A DNA stretch of 64,000 nt, from positions 1 to 64,000 of the forward strand of contig JAJCZO010000270.1 of assembly GCA_029262355.1 (NCBI GenBank), written 5' to 3'. The stretch's first letter is position 1. The number at the start of each line of letters is the position of its first letter. A model generated the notes under the pieces. The model searched no databases and was not told the DNA's origin. It was given only the letters and a program-made list of their open reading frames with translations. Shown here piece by piece: positions 35,519 to 45,867 of this stretch. The DNA comes from Deltaproteobacteria bacterium (GTDB lineage Bacteria; Desulfobacterota; Binatia; UBA12015). The translations under genes and the position numbers were made by a program.

Positions 35519-37535
35519 TCAATTCTGCAGGCAGCGGTCGAGGAACACTGCGAGCCGCTCGTTCCAGTCGACCCGGTTGTCCTGCCCGCGGCTTCCGTGG
35601 ATCTCGTCCTCATAGAGAACCAGCTCGACCGGAGTACCAGCACTCTCGAACGCGCTCGCCATCTCCTTGCTCTGCGAGAAGTGGACGGTAGGATCGTCCT
35701 CGCCGTGCCCCAGGAGAACCGGCACGCGAATGGACGACGCCAGATTGACGGGTGAGGTGCGACGACGCTGTTCGGCGTCTTCCCCGAAATAGGGCGCGTT
35801 CCTCTTCTCGGCTTGGTACCAGTTCAGGTCGCTCATGAGCGCGTCGATGTCGGTCAGCCCCGCATAGCTGGCGGCGCATTGAAACAGCTCCGGCGTCGTC
35901 GCGGCCCCCATCAGTGCCGCGTACCCGCCGTAGCTCGCGCCGTAGATCGCGATCCGTTCGGGGTCGGCGACCCCCTGATCGATCAACCAGCGCACGCCAT
36001 CCGTCAAGTCGTCCTGCATCTCCAGGCCGAGTCGCTGGTGCCCCTTCGTCTCGAATGCCGCGCCATAGCCAGTCGACCCACGGAAATTCATCTGGAAGAC
36101 GGCATACCCGCGAGAGGCGAAGAACTGCACCGTGGGGTCGAAGTCGATGTAGTCGCGGGCCCAGGGACCGCCGTGCGGATACACGACCACCGGGAGATTG
36201 ATTCTCGGACCGCCGACGGGAAAAGTGAGATACCCTGGGGATCTCGAGGCCGTCGCGCGCCGTGTAGGTCACGGCCTTCGTCGGGGCGAGCGTCGCCCCG
36301 CGAAGCGCCGGGTAGGCGGTGTAGAGCTCCTCCAGTTGGCCCTTGTCGTGATGGAGCAGGTAGACCGTCGGCGGGACGATGTCGCTACTCGAATGGACGA
36401 GGGACAGCCGCCCGTCCGCAGACCGGCTCCCGATCCTGTTGTGTCGGCCGCGCAACGCGCGATCGACGGCGGCCTGCTCGTGGCGCGCATCCTGATCCCA
36501 GAAAAACGATGCCGGGCGATCGACGACGTACGCAACACCGACGTAGTCCTTCTTTTGGGTAGAATACAGGATGCCGCCGGCATCGACCTTCGGGTGACTG
36601 AAGAGTCTCCGACCGAAGCGCGTTCGCACCAGGTCGTACTCGTAGATCGCGCCGCGTCCCGTCTCGTGCGGAGAGAGCACGTACGCGATGCCTGGTCGCG
36701 AGGAAAGGCCCAGTGGCACGAAGCTCGTATCACGCGCAACCCTGTAGCTCGCGACTTGCGCGAACCGCGCGTCGGCGTCGCCGCGGGCGTAGACCGTCAC
36801 CTCGGCACCACGCACCCCAACTCCCATGCCGACATGCCCCGACGGGTCGGCGTACCAATCTCGAATGCTCAACTGCGGGGCAACGACCTGCGAAAGGTCG
36901 CCCGTTCGTACGTCCATCCGATACACGCCCGCCGACTTCCTCTCGTTCGGCGGCGACAGGCTGAGGAGGATGTGCTCCGGATCGTCCCTCAGCCAGGCGA
37001 CGACATCGTCTTCGAACCGGATCGGAGTCTGCTGCAGCGCCTTCGGGTCGGGCTTCCCACGGGCTCCGCTTCGACCGAACCAGCGGCTCCCGAGATGACG
37101 CAGGTTCTGCCCATCGCGGTCGACGCCGAACAAGAGATGCGATCGCGCGCGCACACCCACCGACCAGGAAAGAGGGATGTCGACGCTGAAGAGGATACGA
37201 TCGTCGCTCACCCACTCGAGCCACCGAATCTGTAGGTCCGCATCCGGAAAGGCGAGGATCGGCGGTCGTTCGTCGGTGCTCAAGTCGAGCACCGCGATCA
37301 TCGGTTTGCCCTCGACCGTCGAGACGTAAGCGACATATTGGCCGGAGGGGGACAGCGTGGGCCCACGAATCACCGAGTCTCGAAAGAAAGCCTCGACCGT
37401 GGGCGCCCCGCGCGGATTCGCGCGGCCACCAGCCGATCCAGACTTCGTGGCCCGGGCCCCGCACGAGGCGATGAACCCGGCGAGAACCACGAGGAGAGCG
37501 GCAGAGCACGGAGTCCGAAGTCGAGCCGCAACCAT
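35519..37535 (-). pseudogene. S9 family (prolyl oligopeptidase-type) peptidase, disrupted by a 1-nt frameshift or assembly error
   Basis: N-terminal part in ORF 35610-37619 (lipobox FIASCGA, VEAFFRDSVIRGPTLSPSGQYVAYVS); catalytic part in ORF 35519-36190 (VVVYPHGGPWARDYIDFDPTVQFFASRGYAVFQMNFRGSTGYG; IAIYGASYGGYAALMGA; VLLGHGEDDPTVHFSQSKEM); frame changes at the GGGG run 36237-36240. Confidence 0.85.
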
Positions 37536-37661
37536 TTTGCGACCTTCCGAGATCGGATGGGGGCCGTCAATGAATCGGGCCTGCTCACGTCGCGCGAGCC
37601 GGAACGGCGCCGGCGGCATCGGGGCCCCGAAGGGCGTACGGCCGCCGTCCGAGATCGGTCC

Positions 37662-39320
37662 CTATGGTACCGCCGTCATGCGACGGCCGCCGAGGACGGC
37701 GAGGCCCACGAACAAGATCGCCAGCGCCGGCAGGCCGGCCCCCGGAACGGGCGCCGGCTGCTCCTTCGGGATCACGATCTCCTGGCCGACTGCTACGGAA
37801 GACTGGGTCGTCACCTGACCGTCGGGCCACTCGACCCGGATCTCGTCGACAGTCGCCGCCAAACCGGTGCCGAAGTGCGCAATCGCAGGCTCGGCGGAAG
37901 CAAAGTTCGTCCCTGCACGAATCTCGCGCATCTGCGTCGTCGCGCCGATCGTCATTCGGACGACCGCGCCGATGCCTTCGCTATTGCCAGAGGCACTCGT
38001 CAGCCGCACTCGAAGCGATCCACCCGCCGGATCATCGTTCCGAAACAGCTTCGGCGCCTCACCGTTGTTCGCAACGAAAACGTCGAGATCGCCATCCCCG
38101 TCGTAGTCGAAGCAAAGAAGGCCGCGCCCTTGCCCGGAGTCGACCACGCCGAGCGCGGCCGCGCTCTCCGTGAACGTCGAGTTGCCTTGCGCACGGAAGA
38201 GTCGTGAGGGGTCCGCGATGAACTCGGTCGCGACGCCCTCGTCGAAGCCGTTGGTGTGGAAAAGATCCGTGTGGCCGTCCTGGTCGAGGTCCTGCGCACA
38301 CGCCCCCCAGCCCCAGTACCCCTCCCGCACTCCAGCCGGAGTCGTCACGTCTTCGAAGACGCCGTTGCCCAGGTTCCGGTACAGACGGTTGCCGCTCGTG
38401 CCCCAGTTCCCCTCCGCAACCTGGTTTGGATCCCAGATGCTCGTCACCAACCAGTCGACGTCGCCGTCGTTGTCGTAGTCGAAAGCCGCGGCACCCATGC
38501 CGTTCTCGTCATCGATCACCGCGGTGGTGATCTCGGCGAACGTTCCGTTGGTTTGATTCCGAAAGACCCGACTCGTGCCGAAATCGGCTGCGACGAGGAG
38601 ATCGACCCACCCGTCGCCATCAATGTCGGAGAACATCGGAGAGAAGCCGTAGATGCTTCCCACCTGGAGGCCGGAAGCCGCGGTAATGTCGGTGAAGGCG
38701 CCTACCCCGTCGTTCTCCCAGAGCGTCACGCGCAGATCGAAGGCCCAATGGACGGCCGCAATGTCGAGATCGTCGTCATGGTCGAAATCCGCGAGCGCCA
38801 TCGAGAACGTGCCGCCGAACGGCGTGAATCCCGCCGCGAGGCTCACGTCCTGGAACGTGCCGTCGGCGTTGTTCCGATAGATCGCCGCAGCCGAGCCATC
38901 GACGCCGCCCACCAGCAGGTCGAGCCAGCCATCCCCATCCAGGTCGGCGAATACCGGCCCCGCTCCCGCGACCGGCGCACCCGCGACTCCCGCGGCCGCA
39001 CCCACCTCGGTGAAGTTCCCGGCGCCGTCATTCTGAAAGAGGAGGTTCGGGCCGACGTTCCCCCGAACGGCGTACACGTCGACGTCGCCATCCCGGTCGT
39101 AGTCGGCCGCCGCAGCGCCGCCCGAGATCGTCCACGTCTGCTGCTGCGCGAGATCCGCCGGAGTCCCGCTGAACCCGTGTTGGTAGTTGAAGCCCACGGT
39201 CGCGGCGACCTCGGTAAAGGTCCAGGCACCCGCGGCCGGCCGGGCCAATGCGAGCAGCCATCCGAGAACCAGAAACCTGCGGGTGCGTAGGAACCCCATC
39301 TGCCGAGCATTAGACCCCAT
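37662..39320 (-). CDS. FG-GAP/VCBS repeat protein with ASPIC/UnbV-type C-terminal domain and C-terminal sorting-signal-like tail
   Basis: Repeated ADYDRDGDVDVYAV, FADLDGDGWLDLLVGG, FDYDNDGDVDWLV; GSLRVRLTSASGNSEGIGAVVRMTIG; tail PAPVPGAGLPALAILFVGLAVLGGRRM. Confidence 0.85.
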   Translation of the reverse strand: MGSNARQMGFLRTRRFLVLGWLLALARPAAGAWTFTEVAATVGFNYQHGFSGTPADLAQQQTWTISGGAAAADYDRDGDVDVYAVRGNVGPNLLFQNDGAGNFTEVGAAAGVAGAPVAGAGPVFADLDGDGWLDLLVGGVDGSAAAIYRNNADGTFQDVSLAAGFTPFGGTFSMALADFDHDDDLDIAAVHWAFDLRVTLWENDGVGAFTDITAASGLQVGSIYGFSPMFSDIDGDGWVDLLVAADFGTSRVFRNQTNGTFAEITTAVIDDENGMGAAAFDYDNDGDVDWLVTSIWDPNQVAEGNWGTSGNRLYRNLGNGVFEDVTTPAGVREGYWGWGACAQDLDQDGHTDLFHTNGFDEGVATEFIADPSRLFRAQGNSTFTESAAALGVVDSGQGRGLLCFDYDGDGDLDVFVANNGEAPKLFRNDDPAGGSLRVRLTSASGNSEGIGAVVRMTIGATTQMREIRAGTNFASAEPAIAHFGTGLAATVDEIRVEWPDGQVTTQSSVAVGQEIVIPKEQPAPVPGAGLPALAILFVGLAVLGGRRMTAVP

Positions 39321-39453
39321 TGCGAGCCCCCCTGCCTACTCCTCATTTCCGCAGGGAAACCGGGCAAGTGCCCTGGCCCTCGCCCGGTTCGTCGCTGGGC
39401 CCTCCACTCTGGAGCCTTGACGCTCAGCGGTACGGGACCATAGGTGGCTCGTC

Positions 39454-40785
39454 GTGGCGCGAGTCATCGGGGGAGTCATCGGGTTCTTGCTCGTCCTGGA
39501 GTTCGGGCTACGGGCGGTAGGCCCGTTGTCCGCAGGCGTACAGGAGCAGCGGAACCGGCTCTCCTTGCGAGATCACGAGGCCGTGAGGATTCTGTGCATC
39601 GGCGAATCCATTACGGCGTTCGGAGGCAAAACCGCCTACCCCAAGCTCCTCGAGCGTGAGCTCAACTCCAGGGACGGCGGAGACCGCTACGTCGTCGTGA
39701 ACGGCGGCCGACCCGGAACGGACAGTACCGGGATCATCGACCGCATCGGACGCCAGCTCGAGCGATACGATCCGGACATCGTAGTTTCGATGATGGGCAT
39801 CAACGACGCCCGCATACGTCTCGGCGACCATGCGCCGACCTTCGGCTCTCGTGGCGGATTCCTCCACACGTCCTACGCGTACCATCGTCTGAACATCGCC
39901 CTCGCCGAACTTCTGACGTCGTCCGCGGAGGAGAATGAAGAGGACAAGACTGCAATGCCTACAGCCGCCCCAAGCGACTTGCCCACCACCACGGCAGGGC
40001 TCGAAGATGTGCTGTTCGAGACGCCGAACATCGTGAGCTTGACGCACCTCCTCGAGGCGTACGACCGCGAGAATGCCGGAGAGGCTGCGGACCGCGTGGT
40101 CGCGCTGGTGCACGCGCGCACGGACGAGAAGTCGAGCGGGTCGAGCCAAGTCGTCGCGGACATCGGCGCAGCGCTGTACGCAGCGGATCACCACGTGCTC
40201 GCCATCGAGCTACTCGAGCGCGGCCGCGACCAGGAGTCGCCACCGAATGAGAACTGGGGCACACTCGCCCGCCTCTACGGACATCGCGTCGCCCAGCTCA
40301 CGAAGCACGCGGAGCTCGAGGGGGCACGGAAGCTCGCACTGCGCGCTCTCGCGTACGCCCCTGCCGAGGACGTGGCCACGCGCTCAATCCTCTACTCGCA
40401 GATCGCACTGATCTACTCGCTCGAGGGCGCACCCCGCGAAGCCGGAGAGCACGCCACCCGTAGCCGAGAGCTTCGCGCGAGCAACGTCAACGTCGCGACG
40501 CAGAAGAACTACCGACTGCTCTATGAAACGCTCTCTCAAAACGACATCCTACTGATCGCCGCGGAGTATCCCGGGCGCGACGTCGGGTCTCTTTCACGTC
40601 TCCTGGTCGGTCTCCCGGGAGTCGTTATCGCCGACAACGAGAACCCGTTTCGCGAGGCCACCGCAGGCGGTGGCTACTACGACTACTTCACCGACAACTT
40701 CGCCGGCGACGTCGGTCACCTGAACGAACGCGGCCGCCAGATCATCGCGCGAAATGTTGCCGACGCAATCCTCGGCGCGACGTAG
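39454..40785 (+). CDS. SGNH/GDSL hydrolase-like protein with TPR-like insert, membrane-anchored
   Basis: N-terminal TM VIGGVIGFLLVLEFGLRAVG; VRILCIGESITAFG; VVNGGRPGTDSTGI; GINDARI; C-terminal GDVGHLNERGRQIIARNVADAI. Confidence 0.8.
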   Translation: MARVIGGVIGFLLVLEFGLRAVGPLSAGVQEQRNRLSLRDHEAVRILCIGESITAFGGKTAYPKLLERELNSRDGGDRYVVVNGGRPGTDSTGIIDRIGRQLERYDPDIVVSMMGINDARIRLGDHAPTFGSRGGFLHTSYAYHRLNIALAELLTSSAEENEEDKTAMPTAAPSDLPTTTAGLEDVLFETPNIVSLTHLLEAYDRENAGEAADRVVALVHARTDEKSSGSSQVVADIGAALYAADHHVLAIELLERGRDQESPPNENWGTLARLYGHRVAQLTKHAELEGARKLALRALAYAPAEDVATRSILYSQIALIYSLEGAPREAGEHATRSRELRASNVNVATQKNYRLLYETLSQNDILLIAAEYPGRDVGSLSRLLVGLPGVVIADNENPFREATAGGGYYDYFTDNFAGDVGHLNERGRQIIARNVADAILGAT

Positions 40786-40792
40786 CGCCGAG
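40771..40792. terminator. Possible bidirectional terminator hairpin between convergent genes
   Basis: CTCGGCGC (40771-40778) / GCGCCGAG (40785-40792), 6-nt loop, overlapping the stop codon of the SGNH gene; no T-tract. Confidence 0.35.
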
Positions 40793-40806
40793 CGCGCCAA
40801 AGAGCA

Positions 40807-42210
40807 TCAGAACTGGAAGTAGATGAACTCGTCGCTCGCGCCGCTGAAGACCCACACCAAGGCGACGACCGACCCGATCGCAGCCCCTTCGAGAACCCGA
40901 CCCGGGAGGCTCGACGCCATCTCCCGGATCTGCGGCAGGTGGACCCGCGCGAAGCGTTCGAGCCCGTGCAGGAGAAGGCAGGTCGCAACGATGCCCATCT
41001 GTACGACGGGCCACTCGTCGCCCCAGCCGCCGGCGACGATCCCGGAGAAGACCTCCCACGCCGCGGAGAGCGTCGGAGCACGGAAGACAATCCACAGTAG
41101 GCAGACCCCGTGGAAGCAGAGAACGACCCGCAGCCAGTCCGAGCGTCGAACGGGTCCTTCCTCACCAGCACCGTGCCTTTGGAACACGCGGTGCAGAACG
41201 AGCCACGCCCCGTGAAGCGCCCCCCACGCAACCATCGTCCACGACGGACCGTGCCACAACCCACCGAGAGCCATCGTCAGGAATAGATTGAACTGCGTGC
41301 GCGTCAAACCGCGCTGGTTCCCGCCGAGAGGAATGTAGAGATAGTCACGGAGCCACTGCGAGAGCGTAATGTGCCATCGCCGCCAAAATTCGCTCGGGTT
41401 GCGCGACAAGTACGGCTCACGAAAGTTCAGCGGCAGCTCGAAACCGAGCAGCGCCGCGAGCCCGCGTGCCATATCGGTGTATCCAGAGAAATCGAAGTAG
41501 ATCTGGAACGCGAAGGAATACACAACGAGGAGAAGCTCGGGGCCGCTCGCGAAACTCGCGTCGGCGAACACTGCATCCACGTACGGAGCAAGGAGAAAGT
41601 CGGCGAACACCACCTTCTTCACGAGCCCGACGGCAAGGAGCCACACGCCCCGCCGGGTTCGCCCCGCCTCGATCTCACCGCCGCGCTCGAGTTGCGGCAG
41701 GAGCTGGCCACTGCGGAGAATCGGCCCAGCGATGAGCTGCGGAAAAAAGGAGACGAAGAGCGCATACCGGTGCAGCGGCGGCGCGACGCTGATGTGCCCA
41801 CGATAGCCATCGATCGTGAGAGCGAGCAGCTGAAAGGTGTAGAACGAGATGCCGAGCGGCAGCACGATCTCCGGCACTTCTGGTGAGACGCTGACGAAGA
41901 CCTCGGCGACGGGCAGCAAGCCCGTCAGGAGGAATGCTGCGTACTTGTAGTACGCGAGAAGGCCCAGGTTGAAGACACACGCAACTACGACAAACGGCCG
42001 CCGGTTCGAGCTGCGCAGCATAGCGACCAGCAGCACGTAGTTGATGCCGATATCGGCGAGCAGGAGCAGCAGATACGGGGGGCGCCAGAAGAAGTAGAAC
42101 AGCAGGCTCGCGCCCAGCAGCAGCGGGCCGCGCTGTCCGGTCGGAGCCACCCGGTATGCCACGAGCAGCGCGACGAAGAACGCCGCGAAAGGGAGGCTAT
42201 TGAAGAGCAC
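40807..42210 (-). CDS. MBOAT family O-acyltransferase (AlgI-like)
   Basis: MLFNSLPFAAFFVALLVAYRVAP; LPLGISFYTFQLLALTIDGYRG; FDFSGYTDMARGLAALLGFELPLNFREPYLSRNPSEFWRRWHITLSQWLRDYLYIPLGGNQRG; LGGLWHGPSWTMVAWGALHG. Confidence 0.95.
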   Translation of the reverse strand: MLFNSLPFAAFFVALLVAYRVAPTGQRGPLLLGASLLFYFFWRPPYLLLLLADIGINYVLLVAMLRSSNRRPFVVVACVFNLGLLAYYKYAAFLLTGLLPVAEVFVSVSPEVPEIVLPLGISFYTFQLLALTIDGYRGHISVAPPLHRYALFVSFFPQLIAGPILRSGQLLPQLERGGEIEAGRTRRGVWLLAVGLVKKVVFADFLLAPYVDAVFADASFASGPELLLVVYSFAFQIYFDFSGYTDMARGLAALLGFELPLNFREPYLSRNPSEFWRRWHITLSQWLRDYLYIPLGGNQRGLTRTQFNLFLTMALGGLWHGPSWTMVAWGALHGAWLVLHRVFQRHGAGEEGPVRRSDWLRVVLCFHGVCLLWIVFRAPTLSAAWEVFSGIVAGGWGDEWPVVQMGIVATCLLLHGLERFARVHLPQIREMASSLPGRVLEGAAIGSVVALVWVFSGASDEFIYFQF

Positions 42211-42236
42211 CGCGTGTTCTTGCGCGCGCCCTGGGA

Positions 42237-42279
42237 GGTGCGCAAGGGCCGCCGGAGAAGATCCGACGGCCCACGCACC
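42237..42279 (-). terminator. Hairpin downstream of the LLM-class gene; candidate terminator
   Basis: GGTGCG...GGGCCGCCGG-AGAAGAT-CCGACGGCCC...CGCACC; one mismatch plus small internal loop; 16 nt past the minus-strand stop at 42295. Confidence 0.45.
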
Positions 42280-42294
42280 CGAGGGAGGGCCTTT

Positions 42295-43320
42295 CTAGAG
42301 AACCAGCTCGGCGACCTGCTCGATGGAATTCGGGTCGCCGCCGATGAGCAGTGTCGTGGCCTTGCTCTCCTTCCACTCGGCGAGCTTGTCTCGCACGCGC
42401 TCCTTCGGACCCACCAAGGCGACGCCGTCGACGAGATCATCGGGAACCGCCGCGGCCGCCTCCTTCTTCTTCCCATCGAGGAAGAGATCCTGGATCTTCT
42501 TCGCGTCCTCGGGCCAGCCCTGACGCGTCACGTGATCGTTGTAGAAGTTCTTGTCTCGTGCTCCCATGCCACCGACGTAGAGCGCGAGGTGCGGCTTCAC
42601 GAACGAGCGTACCGCGTCGAGATCATCGTTGATGATGGCGGTGACCGTCGGCATGATCTCGAAGCCGTCCCAGCCCTTGCCGTTACCCGCCTTCGCAAAT
42701 CCCTTCTCGACGGACTCGGTGAACGTCCCGAGACCGGCTGGCGTGGTCCAGATGGGGATGAAGCCGTCGGCCACCTGCGCGGCGGTCTCGACGCCCTTGG
42801 GCGAGATCGTCGCGGTGTAGATCGGAATGTCGGCACGGCCGTGAAGGATGCTCTTCAACGGCTTGCCGAGGCCCGACGATCCCGGCCCCGTGTACGGCAT
42901 CTGATAGAACTCGCCGTCGAACTCCACTGGCCCCTCGCGCTTGAAGATGGCGCGCATGATCGCGATGTACTCACGCGTGCGCTTGAGAGGCTTGCCGTAG
43001 GGCTGGCCGTGCCATCCCTCGACGACCTGCGGGCCCGACGGGCCGATGCCGACGAGCATGCGGCCACCCGACAGCTGATCGACGGTCATCGCCTGCATCG
43101 CGCACATGGCCGGAGTACGAGCAGGCATCTGCATGATGGCCGTGCCGAGCTTGATCTTGGTGGTCTGCGCCGCAATCCAAGCCAGCGGAGTGATGGCGTC
43201 GTTGCCCCACGCCTCAGCCGACCACACGGAATCGTAGCCGATCTCCTCGGCGCGCTTGATGCGATCGATATCGATACGAATTTGCGGGCCAAAGCCGCCC
43301 GCGTTCAATCCGAGCTTCAT
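42295..43320 (-). CDS. LLM-class (luciferase-like) F420-dependent oxidoreductase
   Basis: [105 protein letters not shown]. Confidence 0.95.
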   Translation of the reverse strand: MKLGLNAGGFGPQIRIDIDRIKRAEEIGYDSVWSAEAWGNDAITPLAWIAAQTTKIKLGTAIMQMPARTPAMCAMQAMTVDQLSGGRMLVGIGPSGPQVVEGWHGQPYGKPLKRTREYIAIMRAIFKREGPVEFDGEFYQMPYTGPGSSGLGKPLKSILHGRADIPIYTATISPKGVETAAQVADGFIPIWTTPAGLGTFTESVEKGFAKAGNGKGWDGFEIMPTVTAIINDDLDAVRSFVKPHLALYVGGMGARDKNFYNDHVTRQGWPEDAKKIQDLFLDGKKKEAAAAVPDDLVDGVALVGPKERVRDKLAEWKESKATTLLIGGDPNSIEQVAELVL

Positions 43321-43458
43321 GAACAGTCTCCTTCGTCGTGGGGGTCGCTCGAGCGACTTCGAAGACGCCGGCGGCACCCATGCCGCCGCCGACGCACCTC
43401 ATGATCACAACATACCGGGCGTTGCGCCGCTTGCCCTCGATCAAGACGTGCCCGACCG

Positions 43459-44775
43459 TCAGGCGAGCCGCTTCTGGATCGCTTGCTCGATCAGCCAGAT
43501 TCGATCCTGGCCCCACGTTGCGAACTCGGGGTGGCCGTCGCCCGCGAGAAGCCGAAAGCTCGGCACGCCCCAAAGCCCCGCCCCGAACATGGCCTGGCGG
43601 TTGGCTTCGAGCTCCTCTCGCCAGCTCTCGTCGGAGCGGCTCTCCTGCGCCTCTTCCCACACGAGGCCCGCTCGCTCGGCAATCCGACGCAAGCCGTCCT
43701 CGGTACCCGCGTCGATCCCCTCTGCGAAAACGCCCCGCGCGAACGAGAGCAAGTACTCGGCCTCGCGCCCTCGGCTACGTGCGAAGCCGTAGAGAGCAAA
43801 CCCACGTTCCACCGGCTCGCCAACCGGGTCGGCCACGCGACCGAATGGAAGGCCCTCTTCCTCGGCCTCCCGCTTGGTATCGAGCATGATGTACATGCGC
43901 TTCGCCAACGGCACCGTCATCCCGCGCATCACCATCGGCAGGACAGGGCGCAACCTCAGCTCGACGCCATATCGGCGACGCAGGTCGTACACGCGCTCCA
44001 TGGAGATATACGTGTAGGGGCTGCGAAGCGACGGAAAGTACTCCAGGACGGGCGGAGAATCGGGCTCGGCTCCCGGCAAATGGCCCGGGCCTGGGCGACT
44101 CACCAAGTAGGAGACGTCCGACGAGTCCCGCGCGAGGCCGAGTTCACGAAGCCGTTGCTCGAGATGTCCAAGACGATCGACACCCCAATACCATTCGCCG
44201 CCGTAGGCGAACATTGCGCCCGAGTAGTGTCCCATCCGTTTTCGTAGAGCACTACCGGCGGCGACGGCGGCGCGCGCCTCGTCTTCCTCCGCGCGCGGCA
44301 TCTCCTGGGAGAGCTTCTCCAGCTGGCCCCGATCACCCGACCAAAGAGCGGCGCCCACCTGCGCAGCCCGCGTCACGAACGTGTCACCGGACAGACTTGC
44401 CACCAGACGCGTCGCACGCCGGGTGAGATCCACGTCGGGCGGCCCCGCGTCGCGCGGAAATTCGAGCCCATAGGCTGGCGCGACGTCGGCAGCGTCCTTG
44501 CGTGCGTAGGCGGCCAACATCGCCCGTTCCGGGACCGAGTCGGCCTCCCCGACGAGGTGCGGCACGAGCTCCACGTCGTATCGGGCCACGAGAGACGGAA
44601 GCACCTGCGCCGCGAGGTGGCTGTACGGATCCGCCACCTCGTGGAAATAGTGCACCTCGTGAGCCTTGCCCCGCAGACGCCGGCGCACCTCAGCGGTGCG
44701 GCGCCGGAAATCCCGCAACCCGCGACTCGAAAGCCCAGCCACGGCCTCGGTCGCGATGCGCCGCCCGAGAGACAT
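43459..44775 (-). CDS. Protein with two DsbA/2-hydroxychromene-2-carboxylate isomerase-like domains
   Basis: HEVHYFHEVADPYSHLAAQVLPSLVARYDVELVPHLV and VLEYFPSLRSPYTYISMERVYDLRRRYGVELRLRPVLPMVMRGM; GLWGVPSFRLLAGDGHPEFATWGQDRIWLIEQAI. Confidence 0.8.
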   Translation of the reverse strand: MSLGRRIATEAVAGLSSRGLRDFRRRTAEVRRRLRGKAHEVHYFHEVADPYSHLAAQVLPSLVARYDVELVPHLVGEADSVPERAMLAAYARKDAADVAPAYGLEFPRDAGPPDVDLTRRATRLVASLSGDTFVTRAAQVGAALWSGDRGQLEKLSQEMPRAEEDEARAAVAAGSALRKRMGHYSGAMFAYGGEWYWGVDRLGHLEQRLRELGLARDSSDVSYLVSRPGPGHLPGAEPDSPPVLEYFPSLRSPYTYISMERVYDLRRRYGVELRLRPVLPMVMRGMTVPLAKRMYIMLDTKREAEEEGLPFGRVADPVGEPVERGFALYGFARSRGREAEYLLSFARGVFAEGIDAGTEDGLRRIAERAGLVWEEAQESRSDESWREELEANRQAMFGAGLWGVPSFRLLAGDGHPEFATWGQDRIWLIEQAIQKRLA

Positions 44776-45848
44776 CAGAGAAGCTCCCGATGAGTGATCT
44801 CGCTCGAACGGGCGGGGAGGCTGAAGAAAGTACCGTCTCGCCCAATCGTCACCGGTCCCGCGTACGTCTGCGTGACACCCTCCATGAACATCTCTTCCAT
44901 CGTCGGGAGAATCAGGGGAGGCACGACGTGATAGAAGAGGAGCTCCTGCGCGCCCGCCTCGCGCGCCACCTCGGCGACCTCGACTGGGCTCGTGTGGTAG
45001 TCGAGGATGTCGTTGGTGATCTTCACCAGGTTCGGACGCTGCGCGTTCTCCGCCCCCTGCGTGAGCAACCCAACGAGCTCGGGCGACAGTGCTTCGTGCA
45101 CGAGCAGGTCGACGCCTTGCGCAAACTGCGCGAGGTTTGCCGACTTGCTCGTGTCACCACTCACCAGCACCGAACGCCCCTTGTAGTCGAAGCGATACCC
45201 GACTGCCGGCCGGATGGGCTCGTGGTCGACCGCGAAGGCGGTGATCGTGAGGTCTCCGTCTTCTACGACCTTCACGCCTTCCCCGGGGCCGGGTAGCCCG
45301 AACGGCTGCGCCCTCGCACCAGCGCCAGAGGACGGCGCCGTCTCCTCGCCATGATGCGCGGTCCGGTAGACCGCATCCTGGGCGTAGGCCTGATTGAAGC
45401 CGGCAACGACCCTCTCCACTCCGTCGGGGCCGTACAACGGCGTCGGGAGCGTATGCGTACCGTTGACCCACCGCTGCATCAACATCTCGCCGAGACCGTC
45501 GATGTGGTCGGAGTGGAAGTGGGTGAGGAGGATGGCGTCGATCTTCCCTTGCGACAAGCCCATCTGCCCCAAGTTCCTACTGCTCCCCGATCCGGAGTCG
45601 ACGACGAACAGATTCTCCCCGGCAACGACGGCGACGCACGGCCCGGACCGCTGCGGATCCGGCAGGGGAGAACCCGCCCCACACAGCCCAACGTGCAGAC
45701 CGTCGGGCAAGTCTTCGAGAAACGTCGACGCCATGTTCCCGGCGACGACCCGCGAAACGACCACCCGGGTCAGGGGCCGGCGAAACACGTACGCCAACGC
45801 GCCCAAGACGAGCGCCACCGCCACGACCGAGAACAGTATCTTCTTCAC
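44775..45848 (-). CDS. MBL-fold metallo-hydrolase
   Basis: VDSGSGSSRNLGQMGLSQGKIDAILLTHFHSDHIDGLGEML; SVLVSGDTSKSANLAQFAQGVDLLVHEA. Confidence 0.93.
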   Translation of the reverse strand: MKKILFSVVAVALVLGALAYVFRRPLTRVVVSRVVAGNMASTFLEDLPDGLHVGLCGAGSPLPDPQRSGPCVAVVAGENLFVVDSGSGSSRNLGQMGLSQGKIDAILLTHFHSDHIDGLGEMLMQRWVNGTHTLPTPLYGPDGVERVVAGFNQAYAQDAVYRTAHHGEETAPSSGAGARAQPFGLPGPGEGVKVVEDGDLTITAFAVDHEPIRPAVGYRFDYKGRSVLVSGDTSKSANLAQFAQGVDLLVHEALSPELVGLLTQGAENAQRPNLVKITNDILDYHTSPVEVAEVAREAGAQELLFYHVVPPLILPTMEEMFMEGVTQTYAGPVTIGRDGTFFSLPARSSEITHRELL

Positions 45849-45867
45849 AGCGCCTCCTTCTGCTCCA

